A DNA stretch of 64,000 bases from assembly GCA_024508675.1 (NCBI GenBank), contig JANINQ010000018.1, positions 1 through 64,000 of the forward strand, given 5' to 3'. Below the pieces are notes generated by a model, which was not told the origin of the DNA, made no database searches, and saw nothing but the letters and a program-made list of their open reading frames with translations. A program made the translations under genes and the position numbers. Shown piece after piece: positions 42,916 through 51,507 of the stretch. Origin of the DNA: Afipia sp. (GTDB taxonomy: Bacteria > Pseudomonadota > Alphaproteobacteria > Rhizobiales > Xanthobacteraceae). Numbering within the stretch: the first letter of the stretch is position 1; the number at the start of each line of letters is the position of its first letter.

Positions 42916-43509
42916 ATGAAGAAATTTATGTCGAGACGTATGTTTTCAGCGCTTGCCGTCGCAGCCCCTGCGATTATTGCAAAGGCCGGAGAGGCTGTCG
43001 CACAGGGCGGCGGTGTCATCGATGCGAAGCTGCAGGAAAGGAATATCGTGCTTCCGAAGCCAACCTTCGTTCCTGTCGATGTCGCTAGAATTCCAATCAG
43101 GTGGGTTATTGTGCAGGGTGACCGCGCCTACATTTCGGGACATGTGGCATCGGACCCCGCGGGCGTCATAGGCACTGCGGAGGGCGGTCCCTATGGCAAG
43201 GTCGGGAAAGAGGTGTCCGAAAAAGAAGCCTACGACTACGCACGCCGGGTGGGCCTTTCGATCCTGGCGGACCTGAAGCGCGAACTCGGATCGCTGGATC
43301 GGGTCGAGCGATGGCTTCGTGTCTTTGGCATGGTGAACGCTGTCGACGGGTTTGCCAGGCAACCGGCTGTCGTCAACGGCTTTTCCGACCTCATTCTCGA
43401 TATATGGGGACCGGAGCGCGGTACGCACGCGCGCTCCGCCGTGGGTCTGGCTGGACTTCCGTTCAACGCACCGGTCGAGATCGAGGCTGAGGTCCTGATA
43501 CGCGCCTGA
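42916..43509 (+). CDS. RidA (YjgF/UK114) family protein with Tat-like signal
   Basis: A 197-residue protein. Residues 1-30 (MKKFMSRRMFSALAVAAPAI, then an Ala-rich end) form a twin-arginine-type signal (SRRMF). A RidA domain follows, with AYISGHVASDP, a central helix and the conserved HARSAVGLAGLPFNAPVEIEAEVLI, including the arginine that salt-bridges the enamine carboxylate. RidA proteins hydrolyse enamine/imine intermediates in the cytosol, so an exported member is unusual. It is in one transcript with the tautomerase. Confidence 0.8.
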   Translation: MKKFMSRRMFSALAVAAPAIIAKAGEAVAQGGGVIDAKLQERNIVLPKPTFVPVDVARIPIRWVIVQGDRAYISGHVASDPAGVIGTAEGGPYGKVGKEVSEKEAYDYARRVGLSILADLKRELGSLDRVERWLRVFGMVNAVDGFARQPAVVNGFSDLILDIWGPERGTHARSAVGLAGLPFNAPVEIEAEVLIRA

Positions 43510-43540
43510 CAAGCAGGCGAAACATTGACGGCTCCATGAT

Positions 43541-43556
43541 GCGGGTATACACCCGC
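43541..43556. promoter_or_regulatory. Candidate MarR operator (palindrome)
   Basis: GCGGGTATACACCCGC: six-base arms GCGGGT and ACCCGC around ATAC. It ends three bases before the chosen marR start, suggesting autorepression. The same core occurs twice before the tautomerase gene. Confidence 0.55.
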
Positions 43557-43559
43557 GTC

Positions 43560-43976
43560 ATGGATATGGACACATGCATTTGCACGGGCCTGCGGCAGGC
43601 CGCCTTTGATATCACAGAGATCTACGACTCTTACCTAGAACCCTCTGGCCTGAAGATCACGATGTTCAGGATTTTGCGGCGCCTGTCCGCCGCCGAGCAG
43701 GTTTCCATTACAGAGCTTGCCGTTATCGTAGGTGTGGACAGGAGCACGCTTGGCCGCAATCTGCGTGTCCTTGAGCGAATGGGTCTCGTGACCTTTGAAG
43801 AGGCGGAAGATGCGCGGAGCAGGACGGTGGTTCTGACCGCCTTGGGCCGATCGACACTCGCAAAAGCCACGCCTTTATGGGTAAAAGCACAAACGAAAAT
43901 GCGCTCTGTGCTCGGAAAGGATCTGAAGCCCGTGTTTGAAGCCATGACAAAGATCAAGCACACGGCAGAAGCCTGA
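43560..43976 (+). CDS. MarR family transcriptional regulator
   Basis: A 138-residue winged-helix protein starting MDMDTCICTGLRQAAF, a start typical of one MarR subgroup. An ATG 24 bases upstream would place the operator inside the gene. The recognition region is SITELAVIVGVDRSTLGRNLRVLERMGLV. The N-terminal cysteines (C5, C7) could sense oxidants or electrophiles. Its likely targets are itself and the tautomerase-RidA unit, through the shared GGGTAT-AC motif. Confidence 0.85.
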   Translation: MDMDTCICTGLRQAAFDITEIYDSYLEPSGLKITMFRILRRLSAAEQVSITELAVIVGVDRSTLGRNLRVLERMGLVTFEEAEDARSRTVVLTALGRSTLAKATPLWVKAQTKMRSVLGKDLKPVFEAMTKIKHTAEA

Positions 43977-44236
43977 CGATCGCGAAAATTCGGCAGCACC
44001 GCCTTCGCAAGGCGATTTCGAAAGCTCCCCCTTGATCAAGGTTGCTGGCGCTTCCAGGCTTTGCGCTTACCTTCGGCAAATCTCTGAAAGATGATCTTAT
44101 TCAGGGTTATGAACGCGTGGCCATCGGCGAAACGTCGATGAGCTGGTTTCATTAATCCTGGAGATAATCTCCTTTGTTGTTTCGGAAGTCAGCGGCTAGC
44201 GTTCGTTGAAACGGGGACATCTCTCTGGAGGTAGTC

Positions 44237-45052
44237 GTGCCGATTCGTGTTGAGCGCCAGGATCGTGTGCTAACGATTATTCAATCGCGCATTGAGTTGC
44301 GTAACGCTATCGATCCCGATCACGCAGATGCGTTGAATGACGCCTTCCTGGCGTTCGACGCGGACGAGAGCGCTGATGTTGCCGTTTTGTGGGGAGAAGG
44401 CGGTGCGTTTTGTGCCGGAGCGGATCTGAAAAGTCTCGCAGCGCGCGGTATTGCAACGCGCGAAAACTCTGCCACGCACAGATCTTTGGAGTTTCCTGAA
44501 GACGGTGGTCCAGTTCCTCGCGGGCCTATGGGGCCGACGCGGCTCAGACTGAGCAAACCGGTTATTGCAGCGATCGAGGGGCCGGCTGTTGCCGGCGGTA
44601 TGGAGCTTGCGTTGTGGGCGGATTGCCGTGTCATGGCCGAAGGCGCTTATATGGGAGTTTATTGCCGACGTTTTGGGATACCGCTGACGGATGGCGGTAC
44701 GGTCCGGCTTCCGCGTCTTGTTGGCCGAGGTCGTGCGCTGGAAATTATCATGACGGGTCGCAAGGTGGACGCAGAGGAATGCTTGCGCATTGGCCTGTGT
44801 GAGATCGTTGTACCTGCAGGGCAGGCGCGCCAGTCTGCCGAGGATATGGCGCAACAGATTTCGCGATTTCCGCAGGCGTGTATGCGCGCTGATCGGCGCT
44901 CCGTTTATCTTCAGCACGATCAGGACGAGCATGCTGCCCTGATTCAGGAATGGCAAAACTCCAATGGCATTTTTAAAGCGGAAGGAGCTAGTGGCGCCGC
45001 AAGGTTCACCAGCGGACACGGGCGTCATGGAGATTTTGGTAAGACGTCGTAG
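44237..45052 (+). CDS. Crotonase-fold protein, atypical enoyl-CoA hydratase
   Basis: A 271-residue protein with a GTG start after CTGGAGG. The oxyanion hole residues are in GGAFCAGADLKSL and GPAVAGGMELAL. The first catalytic glutamate (GGMEL) is present. The second, expected in a PE motif, is replaced in RFGIPLTDGGTVRLPRL. Members with the GVPLIDGGT variant are widespread, and their reaction is uncertain. Simple hydration is therefore unlikely; isomerase, hydrolase or decarboxylase activity is possible. It stands between the marR and lysR genes. Confidence 0.8.
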   Translation: MPIRVERQDRVLTIIQSRIELRNAIDPDHADALNDAFLAFDADESADVAVLWGEGGAFCAGADLKSLAARGIATRENSATHRSLEFPEDGGPVPRGPMGPTRLRLSKPVIAAIEGPAVAGGMELALWADCRVMAEGAYMGVYCRRFGIPLTDGGTVRLPRLVGRGRALEIIMTGRKVDAEECLRIGLCEIVVPAGQARQSAEDMAQQISRFPQACMRADRRSVYLQHDQDEHAALIQEWQNSNGIFKAEGASGAARFTSGHGRHGDFGKTS

Positions 45053-45131
45053 TCGGTAACTCTCGTTGACGTGATACTGCGTCTCTCTCTCTCAATCTTT
45101 GGATCAACACGCTCGGCTCAGGATGTTCGCT

Positions 45132-46079
45132 ATGCCGTTGCGATTACCTCCGTTGCCCTCCCTCAGACAGTTTGAGGCGGCTGCGCGCCACAAGAGCTTC
45201 ACAAGGGCGGCTGAAGAGCTGGGACAAACAGCAAGTGCTGTCAGCCATGCGATCGACTCGCTTGAGACATGGCTCGGAGCCTCTCTTTTCAGCAGGACAG
45301 CGCGCGGCGTAGTGCTGACGTCTGCCGGGCAATACTTTCTTCCCTATGTCAGCGAGGGTCTTTCGACAATCGCTCTTGGCACGCGCCGTTTACCGGGACG
45401 TCGAACAGAGCGCCACCTCGTGATCAGCGCGACATCGACGTTTGCCCAACGGTTTCTGATCCCTAAGCTGCCGCTGTTTCGCAAACGGCATCCAGGAATT
45501 CGGCTCACAATCGACACGGCCAATCGGCAGATGCTTTTTCCGCTCGACGGCGCCGACATGTCGGTTCGTTATGGGGCGGGGGTCTGGCCTGACGCCAGGT
45601 CAGAGCTTCTTTTCCGTGAGAGACTCATTCCAGTCGCGTCCCCTGAGTATCTTGCCTCTGTCACGAAAGGAGGTTCGGTGGACTGGTCTGCCGTCACTTT
45701 CCTGCGCCTCACATCCGTGGAACATGATTGGAATGCTTGGATCGATGCATCCGGTACTCGTGTGACGATCGGCGATGAATTGTGCTTCGACACGGTTCAT
45801 CTGGTTTGTGAAGCGGCGGCTATGGGGCTTGGAATGGCTCTCGGCCGTTTGCCGATCGTTTCATCGGAGCTGGATTCAGGGCGTCTGAAAGCTGCGGCCG
45901 GACAGCCGGTCGAAACGGATGCTGGGTACTGGGTTGTAAGCCCGCTCGGACAGGAGATGCGAACTGCAGCCAGGGTATTTCGCGAATGGCTGTTAGAGGA
46001 AGTGAGGGATGACACAGGTGCAGGAACTCGGCGGGCTTCGCTTCCAACCTCCGATGCGCGAGCGTACCTGAAAACCTAG
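45132..46079 (+). CDS. LysR family regulator (GcvA-like), paralogue 1
   Basis: A 315-residue LysR protein. The N-terminal winged helix has PLPSLRQFEAAARHKSFTRAAEELGQTASAVSHAIDSLE. The effector domain begins near 95, with HLVISATSTFAQRFLIPKLPLF. It is strikingly like the regulator at 52797-53744 through most of its length. A start nine bases upstream (MFAMPL) is equally possible. It probably regulates the operon that begins 260 bases downstream, where an interrupted palindrome lies. Confidence 0.85.
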   Translation: MPLRLPPLPSLRQFEAAARHKSFTRAAEELGQTASAVSHAIDSLETWLGASLFSRTARGVVLTSAGQYFLPYVSEGLSTIALGTRRLPGRRTERHLVISATSTFAQRFLIPKLPLFRKRHPGIRLTIDTANRQMLFPLDGADMSVRYGAGVWPDARSELLFRERLIPVASPEYLASVTKGGSVDWSAVTFLRLTSVEHDWNAWIDASGTRVTIGDELCFDTVHLVCEAAAMGLGMALGRLPIVSSELDSGRLKAAAGQPVETDAGYWVVSPLGQEMRTAARVFREWLLEEVRDDTGAGTRRASLPTSDARAYLKT

Positions 46080-46263
46080 TTGGGCAACGGCCTCAGGATC
46101 ATCAGGTCGCGAACGCGATACCGCAGACTTCAAACAGACGTGTTTCCGCCAAGATCGTTGTCGTCGATCTCATGAAATTCAAATCGAAAGAGTGTGCAGC
46201 CTGCTCGATGCCCTCTGCGTCTAGTATACCGATCAGTCACTTCAATTCCCCGAAGGTCTCTTT

Positions 46264-46288
46264 ATCGTCAGATTAAACAGATGACGAT
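46264..46288. promoter_or_regulatory. Interrupted palindrome, candidate LysR operator
   Basis: ATCGTCA at 46264-46270 and its complement TGACGAT at 46282-46288, with 11 bases between. It lies 55 bases before the dehydrogenase start and downstream of a lysR gene. Nothing else is seen in 46080-46342. Confidence 0.5.
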
Positions 46289-46342
46289 TTGAAAGTTTCC
46301 TTCCTAGAAGTTGTGTTGCGGGAAGGTGGGGATCTTCTCGCT

Positions 46343-47266
46343 ATGAATACTCCGCATGCGCCCGTTGGCTTCATCGGTCTTGGCGCAATGGGTGAGCCAA
46401 TGGCCTTGAACTTGGCCAAAGCGGGCCATCGGCTCGTTGTGTGGAATCGCTCTCCCGCAAAGTGCAAAAGCGTCGCCGCGCTGGGTGCGATAGTCGCCTT
46501 GAGCCCGGAAGAAGTCTTCCTGCGGTGTGAAACTGTCATTGTCATGCTCGTGGATGGCACGGCGCTGGATGACGTTCTGATGCGTCACGGACGCGGATTC
46601 AACGAACGTGTTCGTGGTCGCACTCTGATCAATATGGCGACAACCGCGCCTGAATACTCAAAAGCCCTTGAGGCCGACATCATTGCCGCAGGGGGGCGTT
46701 ACGTCGAGGCTCCGGTATCCGGCTCGCGCAGGCCAGCAGAGGCTGGGCAACTCATAGGTATGCTGGCTGGACAGAAGGAAAGTATGGACGCAGTGCGGTC
46801 ATTGCTTGCGCCGATGTGCAGCAAGGTCGTTCCATGCGGTGACGTGCCGAATGCGCTTCTTATGAAGCTGTCTGTGAATCTTTTTTTGACAGCAGTTGTC
46901 GCGGGCCTTGCTGAGTCTGTGCATTTCGCAAGCCGCCAGAATCTGGATCTCCGGAGCTTCTTTGCCGTGCTCGATGCGGGACCGTTGGCGAGCGATGTCT
47001 CGCGCGTCAAGGGCGAAAAATTTCTGGCGCAGGACTTCAGCATACAGGCGTCAATTCGCAACGTCCTAGAGAATGTCCAGTTGATTTCGGGCGCAGCGCG
47101 CGGGGCGGGAGCGGCGTCGCCGCTGCTGGATGTTTGCCTCGCCCTCTTTACCGAGACCAGTGCGCTGGGTTTTGCGGACAGCGATATGATTGCTGTCATA
47201 CGGGCAATCGAGCACCGGACATCTGCACTCCAGAGCCTGGATGTGAATCGACAAACGGAAATTTGA
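46343..47266 (+). CDS. 3-hydroxyisobutyrate dehydrogenase family NAD(P) oxidoreductase
   Basis: A 307-residue beta-hydroxyacid dehydrogenase. The dinucleotide-binding motif GFIGLGAMGEPMALNLAKAGH is at the N-terminus, VEAPVSGSRRPAEAGQL is the conserved substrate loop, and the catalytic lysine is in LLMKLSVNLFL. Relatives oxidise 3-hydroxyisobutyrate or reduce tartronate or succinate semialdehyde. The start at 46343 (MNTPHAP) is chosen over a frame starting 54 bases earlier. It is first in a tightly packed operon of six genes ending at 50705. Confidence 0.88.
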   Translation: MNTPHAPVGFIGLGAMGEPMALNLAKAGHRLVVWNRSPAKCKSVAALGAIVALSPEEVFLRCETVIVMLVDGTALDDVLMRHGRGFNERVRGRTLINMATTAPEYSKALEADIIAAGGRYVEAPVSGSRRPAEAGQLIGMLAGQKESMDAVRSLLAPMCSKVVPCGDVPNALLMKLSVNLFLTAVVAGLAESVHFASRQNLDLRSFFAVLDAGPLASDVSRVKGEKFLAQDFSIQASIRNVLENVQLISGAARGAGAASPLLDVCLALFTETSALGFADSDMIAVIRAIEHRTSALQSLDVNRQTEI

Positions 47267-47288
47267 ATACTCGCTTGGGAGTGGATGC

Positions 47289-47696
47289 ATGGAAATCTAT
47301 GTCAGCGGCTCGAGACCGTCGCGCCGTGGCGAGCCGGAATACTTCACCGGCACTGTGTGGCGGGAGGAGATCGTCACGGCGCCGGCGCCGGCCCGTATCC
47401 GATCCGGGTTTGCTCGTTTCGAGCCGCGAGCGCGGACAGCTTGGCATACGCATCCATTGGGGCAGACGCTGTGTGTGCTGTCCGGAATCGGGCGCGTGCA
47501 GTCGTGGGGTGAAAAAGCCCGTGAGGTGCGTGCCGGTGATGTCATCTGGATTCCGCCAGGCGAGAAGCACTGGCATGGAGCCAGCCCTAATCACACGATG
47601 GTTTACATCGCGACGCAGGAAGATCTCGACGGCGTGCACGTCGAATGGATGGAGCACGTCAGCGAAGCGCAGTACCTCAGCTCGATCAGCGTGTGA
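47289..47696 (+). CDS. Single-domain cupin protein
   Basis: A 135-residue cupin. Motif 1 is [28 protein letters not shown], and motif 2 is [17 protein letters not shown], giving three or four histidine metal ligands. Similar proteins are often labelled carboxymuconolactone-type or hydroxynitrile-lyase-like cupins. A dioxygenase, isomerase or lyase role is possible. It lies 22 bases after the dehydrogenase and 47 before the deacetylase-like gene. Confidence 0.85.
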   Translation: MEIYVSGSRPSRRGEPEYFTGTVWREEIVTAPAPARIRSGFARFEPRARTAWHTHPLGQTLCVLSGIGRVQSWGEKAREVRAGDVIWIPPGEKHWHGASPNHTMVYIATQEDLDGVHVEWMEHVSEAQYLSSISV

Positions 47697-47743
47697 GCCA
47701 TCTCGCGCTTCATACTATTCGGTTGAATTCAAAGGATAATGAT

Positions 47744-48628
47744 ATGTCGAAAGAGATCCAGTGCACGTTCAGCGTGGACATCGATGCCGTTGCAGGCTTC
47801 CTCGGTTCGTGGGGAGGTGCCGATTCCATTTACGATATACAGCGCGGAATCTTCGCCGGTGAGATAGGCACGCCCCGAATTCTCAAGTTGTTCGAGAAGT
47901 ACGGAATCAAGGCGACGTGGTTTGTGCCGGGCCATTCCATCGAAACATTTCCCGAGCAGACAAAGATGGTTGTTGCTGCCGGGCATGAAATCGGTGCCCA
48001 TGGCTATTCACACGAACCGCCGATGAACCTGACTATGGAGCAGGAGGAGGATATCCTCAAGAAGTCGGTCGATCTGATCGAGGAATTCAGCGGAAAGAAG
48101 CCACGCGGATATTCAGCTCCTTGGTGGGAGCCCTCTCCAAACACGTTCGACCTGCTGCGCAAGTATGGATTCCAGTACGGGCATACGCAGGCTTACCACG
48201 ATTTCTTGCCATTCTACGCGCGGGTCGGAGAAAGCTGGACCAAGGTTGATTATGCCAAGAAGGCTTCGGAATGGATGAAGCCGCTGGTGCACGGAAAGGA
48301 AGTTGACCTCGTCGAAATTCCTACCAACTGGTATATCGACGATCTCCCTCCGCTGATGTTCATCAAGCAGGCGCCCAATAGCGGCGGCTGGTTCAATCCG
48401 CGCGATATCGAAGAGATGTGGCGGGACCAGTTCGACTGGGTTTATCGCGAGATGGACTATGCGGTATTCCCTATCACGATTCATCCCGACGTCGCCGGCA
48501 GACCACAGGTTCTCCTCCTGCTTGAACGGCTGATATCCCACATCAATGCCCATGCAGGCGTCCGTTGGATGACCATGGAAGATGTGGCGAAAGATTTCCG
48601 CCGCCGTCAGCCATTTCGGCCACGTTGA
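47744..48628 (+). CDS. Polysaccharide-deacetylase-fold hydrolase, cyclic imidase/PgdA-like
   Basis: A 294-residue NodB-fold hydrolase without a signal peptide. The metal and catalytic motifs are FSVDID (Asp), [11 protein letters not shown] (His-x3-His), [11 protein letters not shown] and [11 protein letters not shown]. Length and motifs match the group containing H. pylori PgdA and the Pseudomonas cyclic imide hydrolase (about 293 residues). In this catabolic setting, ring opening of a cyclic imide or amide is more plausible than cell-wall deacetylation. This is inference. The start at 47744 has AAAGGATAAT upstream. Confidence 0.85.
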   Translation: MSKEIQCTFSVDIDAVAGFLGSWGGADSIYDIQRGIFAGEIGTPRILKLFEKYGIKATWFVPGHSIETFPEQTKMVVAAGHEIGAHGYSHEPPMNLTMEQEEDILKKSVDLIEEFSGKKPRGYSAPWWEPSPNTFDLLRKYGFQYGHTQAYHDFLPFYARVGESWTKVDYAKKASEWMKPLVHGKEVDLVEIPTNWYIDDLPPLMFIKQAPNSGGWFNPRDIEEMWRDQFDWVYREMDYAVFPITIHPDVAGRPQVLLLLERLISHINAHAGVRWMTMEDVAKDFRRRQPFRPR

Positions 48629-48649
48629 TCAGCCGAGAATGGGCCTGGG

Positions 48650-49195
48650 ATGAGCACGCAATTGCGAGGGCTGGAACCGAGCGCTGAAGGTCCGTCCGAA
48701 AGCATTCGTGAGATCATGAATGCAGATATGGACGACGGATCGATAGCGTATGCGATCGGGATGCAACTCCCCTTCGACTGCCTTCGCAATGCTGCAGCCC
48801 AACTGGCGGGAGTCCTGATTTTGGCTGCGACGGGCAGCCGATCGGGATCTCCTGATCATCCGATCCTGGCGGTCGCGGCTGACAATCATCGGCAGGCTCT
48901 CGACGGGATGCGTGCAGTAAAGGTGCCGGACGATAGCAGGCATCGGCATCTCCACATGATGCGCGCGTCGTCCCTTATCGCGGAAGCTGTGGTTGCGTTC
49001 AAAGCCGTTGCTACATCGAGAAACTCCAATGTTGATGCAGCCCTCGCGCTGCTGGCTCGTGGATGGAATGAATTGCGTCTCGCCTCCGTGTCGCTTCCGG
49101 GATGCGAGATCGTTGATTTCAGGCACGCCTGCTGTGCGGAGCATCAAAGGTCAATCGGAGCGGGTTTTGCCGCTCGTGCGGTTCAAGCGGGGTAG
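48650..49195 (+). CDS. Unrecognised helical protein, 181 aa
   Basis: I do not recognise this family. The protein is soluble and largely helical, with ASSLIAEAVVAFKAVATSRNSNVDAALALLARGWNELRLAS in the C-terminal half, and His-rich around NHRQALDGMRAVKVPDDSRHRHLHMMR. It begins 21 bases after the hydrolase and ends six bases before the metallo-beta-lactamase-fold gene, so it belongs to the operon. A helical accessory or ligand-binding role is a guess. Confidence 0.65.
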   Translation: MSTQLRGLEPSAEGPSESIREIMNADMDDGSIAYAIGMQLPFDCLRNAAAQLAGVLILAATGSRSGSPDHPILAVAADNHRQALDGMRAVKVPDDSRHRHLHMMRASSLIAEAVVAFKAVATSRNSNVDAALALLARGWNELRLASVSLPGCEIVDFRHACCAEHQRSIGAGFAARAVQAG

Positions 49196-49201
49196 TAAGT
49201 T

Positions 49202-50077
49202 ATGGGCATTTATTCGATCTGGGTGCTCGAGTACGGCTATACGAGCAGCTTTCCAAAAGGCGTGACGCTACATGGTGCGTTCAATGAGAATGCGCGATTC
49301 TCATATGCCTACGTGCTGATCAAGGGGCCTGGTGTGGTCGCGATGGTCGATGTGGGATTCGACAATGTCGCCTATGGCAAAGAGCTGAATGACCGGTTCG
49401 GTGTCGAGAACTGGAGATCTCCCCGCCAGGTGCTGGGGAACTGCGGCATTCGCCCGGAAGAAGTAACGCACGTTTTCGTCACCCACGCTCATTTCGACCA
49501 CCTGGGGGCGGCGGATCATTTTCCAAACGCGACCTTCTATATTCAGGAGAAAGAGCTCACGAAATGGGTATGGGCCATATCGCTGGACCGGAAGTTCCGC
49601 TGGCTGACGGCGGCTGTGGATCCAGGCGATATCATTCGCGCGATCAATCTCGCGAAACAGGGACGTCTCGTATGTGTTGACGGCGCTCGTGAAGACGTCC
49701 TTCCCGGAATCGATCTCTATCCGGCCTACGATACTCACACGGCAGGAAGCCAGTATGTGCAGATCCGCAACGACAATAGCCGTGTATCAGCGGATTCCTG
49801 GGTGCTGGCCGGCGATCTGATCTATTGCTTCGAGAACCTCACTGGCACGGAGGCGTCAGATCCCGCTTATGTGCCGATCGGTCTGGCGATGGGCAGCCAG
49901 ACCAATCTGCTTCTGGTCGCCGATGAAATGGTGAAAAAAGTTGGCGGTGAGACAAAGCGTGTGATTCCGGTGCATGAAGCGCGGCTCAAAGATGCCTTCC
50001 CTTCACGCCTGACCGAAGACGGGCTTCACATCACGGAAATCACGCTGGGTGCCGGCCAGACGAGTTGCGTAGGATAA
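49202..50077 (+). CDS. Metallo-beta-lactamase-fold hydrolase (lactonase-like)
   Basis: A 291-residue MBL-fold protein with the zinc motif THAHFDHLGAADHF, a following D in GDLIYCFEN and a late histidine in VIPVHEARL. The layout resembles N-acyl-homoserine lactonases, including YDTHTAGSQYV in place of the usual PGHTPG loop. In this operon it probably opens a lactone or cyclises a degradation intermediate. Quorum-quenching is an alternative. NIPSNAP follows after 13 bases. Confidence 0.85.
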   Translation: MGIYSIWVLEYGYTSSFPKGVTLHGAFNENARFSYAYVLIKGPGVVAMVDVGFDNVAYGKELNDRFGVENWRSPRQVLGNCGIRPEEVTHVFVTHAHFDHLGAADHFPNATFYIQEKELTKWVWAISLDRKFRWLTAAVDPGDIIRAINLAKQGRLVCVDGAREDVLPGIDLYPAYDTHTAGSQYVQIRNDNSRVSADSWVLAGDLIYCFENLTGTEASDPAYVPIGLAMGSQTNLLLVADEMVKKVGGETKRVIPVHEARLKDAFPSRLTEDGLHITEITLGAGQTSCVG

Positions 50078-50090
50078 TCAGGTAGGATTC

Positions 50091-50705
50091 ATGATTTACG
50101 AGTTCAGGACTTACACGCTCAGGCCGGGCACGCTACCGGAATTTCTCAAGCGATTCGGCGACGCGTTGCCGAAACGCGAAGATTTCTCCAAGCTTGCTGC
50201 GTTCTGGTACACGGATGTCGCTCCGTTGAATCAGGTTATCCATGTCTGGCCCTATGAAAATAGTCTGGAACGCGCTCGGATTCGCGCCGAAGCAGTGAAG
50301 GCCGGCATCTGGCCACCTAATACCGGCGAGTTCATTCTGACGATGAACGCCGAGATATTCGAGCCACTGGCGTTTTCGCCGGTGCTCGGCCCATCAAAGA
50401 CTGGGCCGATTTTTGAGATGTGTACCACAACGGTCAAGCCGTTCACCATGCCGCGCTTGATGGAGCGCTGGAAAGAGAGGCTGCCCGAACGTTTGAAGCT
50501 GTCGCCCTTGATCGGTGCTTTTACAACTGATGTTGGCGAGCTCAATCGATTGACGCATATCTGGTCTTACAGGTCACTCGATGAGAGAGCGGCAGTGAAG
50601 GATGCAGCGGTTGCACGTCATCTGTGGCCGATCTGCAGCGACGATATCGTGATCGGCGAAGAGACGAAGATACTTTCGCCAGCGTCGTTTTCACAAATTC
50701 AATAG
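50091..50705 (+). CDS. NIPSNAP family protein
   Basis: A 204-residue protein of two ferredoxin-like repeats: residues 1-100 begin MIYEFRTYTLRPGTLPEFLKRFG, and 105-204 begin IFEMCTTTVKPFTMPRLMERW. Each has HVWPYENS- or HIWSYRSLDERAA-type motifs. NIPSNAP proteins are common in bacterial catabolic operons; no reaction is established. It is the last gene of the operon starting at 46343. Confidence 0.85.
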   Translation: MIYEFRTYTLRPGTLPEFLKRFGDALPKREDFSKLAAFWYTDVAPLNQVIHVWPYENSLERARIRAEAVKAGIWPPNTGEFILTMNAEIFEPLAFSPVLGPSKTGPIFEMCTTTVKPFTMPRLMERWKERLPERLKLSPLIGAFTTDVGELNRLTHIWSYRSLDERAAVKDAAVARHLWPICSDDIVIGEETKILSPASFSQIQ

Positions 50706-50777
50706 ACAACAACGAAAGCCGACGCGGCATGAGGAGGTTTGCTCGCCAAGCTAAGAAGACCTTGCAGGCGACTGGAT

Positions 50778-50804
50778 AAAAAAAGGGGCGGCATTACGCC
50801 GCCC
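50778..50804 (-). terminator. Minus-strand terminator without an obvious gene
   Basis: A 7-bp stem GGGCGGC/GCCGCCC, a five-base loop, and seven A on the plus strand that become seven T after the stem on the minus strand. All annotated genes nearby run on the plus strand. It may end an antisense or small RNA from 50805-51060, where no protein gene is seen. Confidence 0.6.
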
Positions 50805-51060
50805 AAGTGTTCGCAGATCAGGAGATGGACCTGCATTTCTCGTCTTTACCGCCATTCCGGATGTCTGTGTTACACTTGAGGGTATATGCAGACGCGAGAC
50901 AAAATACTCTCGCCTCTCATTGTGCCCCTTCCATCCATGGGTCCGGAAAGCCACTGCTGAGATACCGCGCGCATCTTCTCACTGTTTTGTTCCCAGCTAC
51001 ATACGGTGCGTTGGTGAGTCGTTTTTTGGATACTCGAAGAATACAGGACACGAGGACCGG

Positions 51061-51507
51061 ATGGTTGATGGCTCTAACGAGTTAACGCAGCTCAAGATTT
51101 CTGAGGTGCGCGATAGTTTTGGTCGACAAGGCTTGATGACGTCCATTGGGGCCAGTTGCAAGGAGCTGTCGCATGGTCGCTGTGCAATTGAACTTCCATT
51201 CAGCGAGTTGGTGGGCCAGCAGCAAGGCTTCTTTCACGGCGGCATTATCGGCGCATTGGCGGATGTCGCAGGGGGATATGCTGCGATGACCTTGTTGCCG
51301 GCCGGCCGCGATGTTTTGACGCTCGAATATAAGATCAATTTCCTCAAACCCGCCGCGGGCGATCGGCTGATTGCCGAGGGACTCGTATTGCGGATGGGAA
51401 AATCGGTCTGTGTCACGCGCGCGGATGTTTTTGCGGAAAAGGATGGGCACAGAACGCTCTGTGCCGCCATGCAACAGAGCATGATGGCGGCAGTCGCGGC
51501 CTCATGA
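51061..51507 (+). CDS. PaaI-like hotdog-fold thioesterase
   Basis: A 148-residue protein of the PaaI family. GQQQGFFHGGIIGALADVAGGYAAMTLLP carries the characteristic HGG turn and the catalytic Asp/Glu region, followed by LTLEYKINFLKPAAGDRLIAEGLV. It hydrolyses acyl- or aryl-CoA esters. The start at 51061 (MVDGSN) is used; a longer frame has no family sequence. It has its own spacer of 350 bases and may be read alone. Confidence 0.88.
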   Translation: MVDGSNELTQLKISEVRDSFGRQGLMTSIGASCKELSHGRCAIELPFSELVGQQQGFFHGGIIGALADVAGGYAAMTLLPAGRDVLTLEYKINFLKPAAGDRLIAEGLVLRMGKSVCVTRADVFAEKDGHRTLCAAMQQSMMAAVAAS

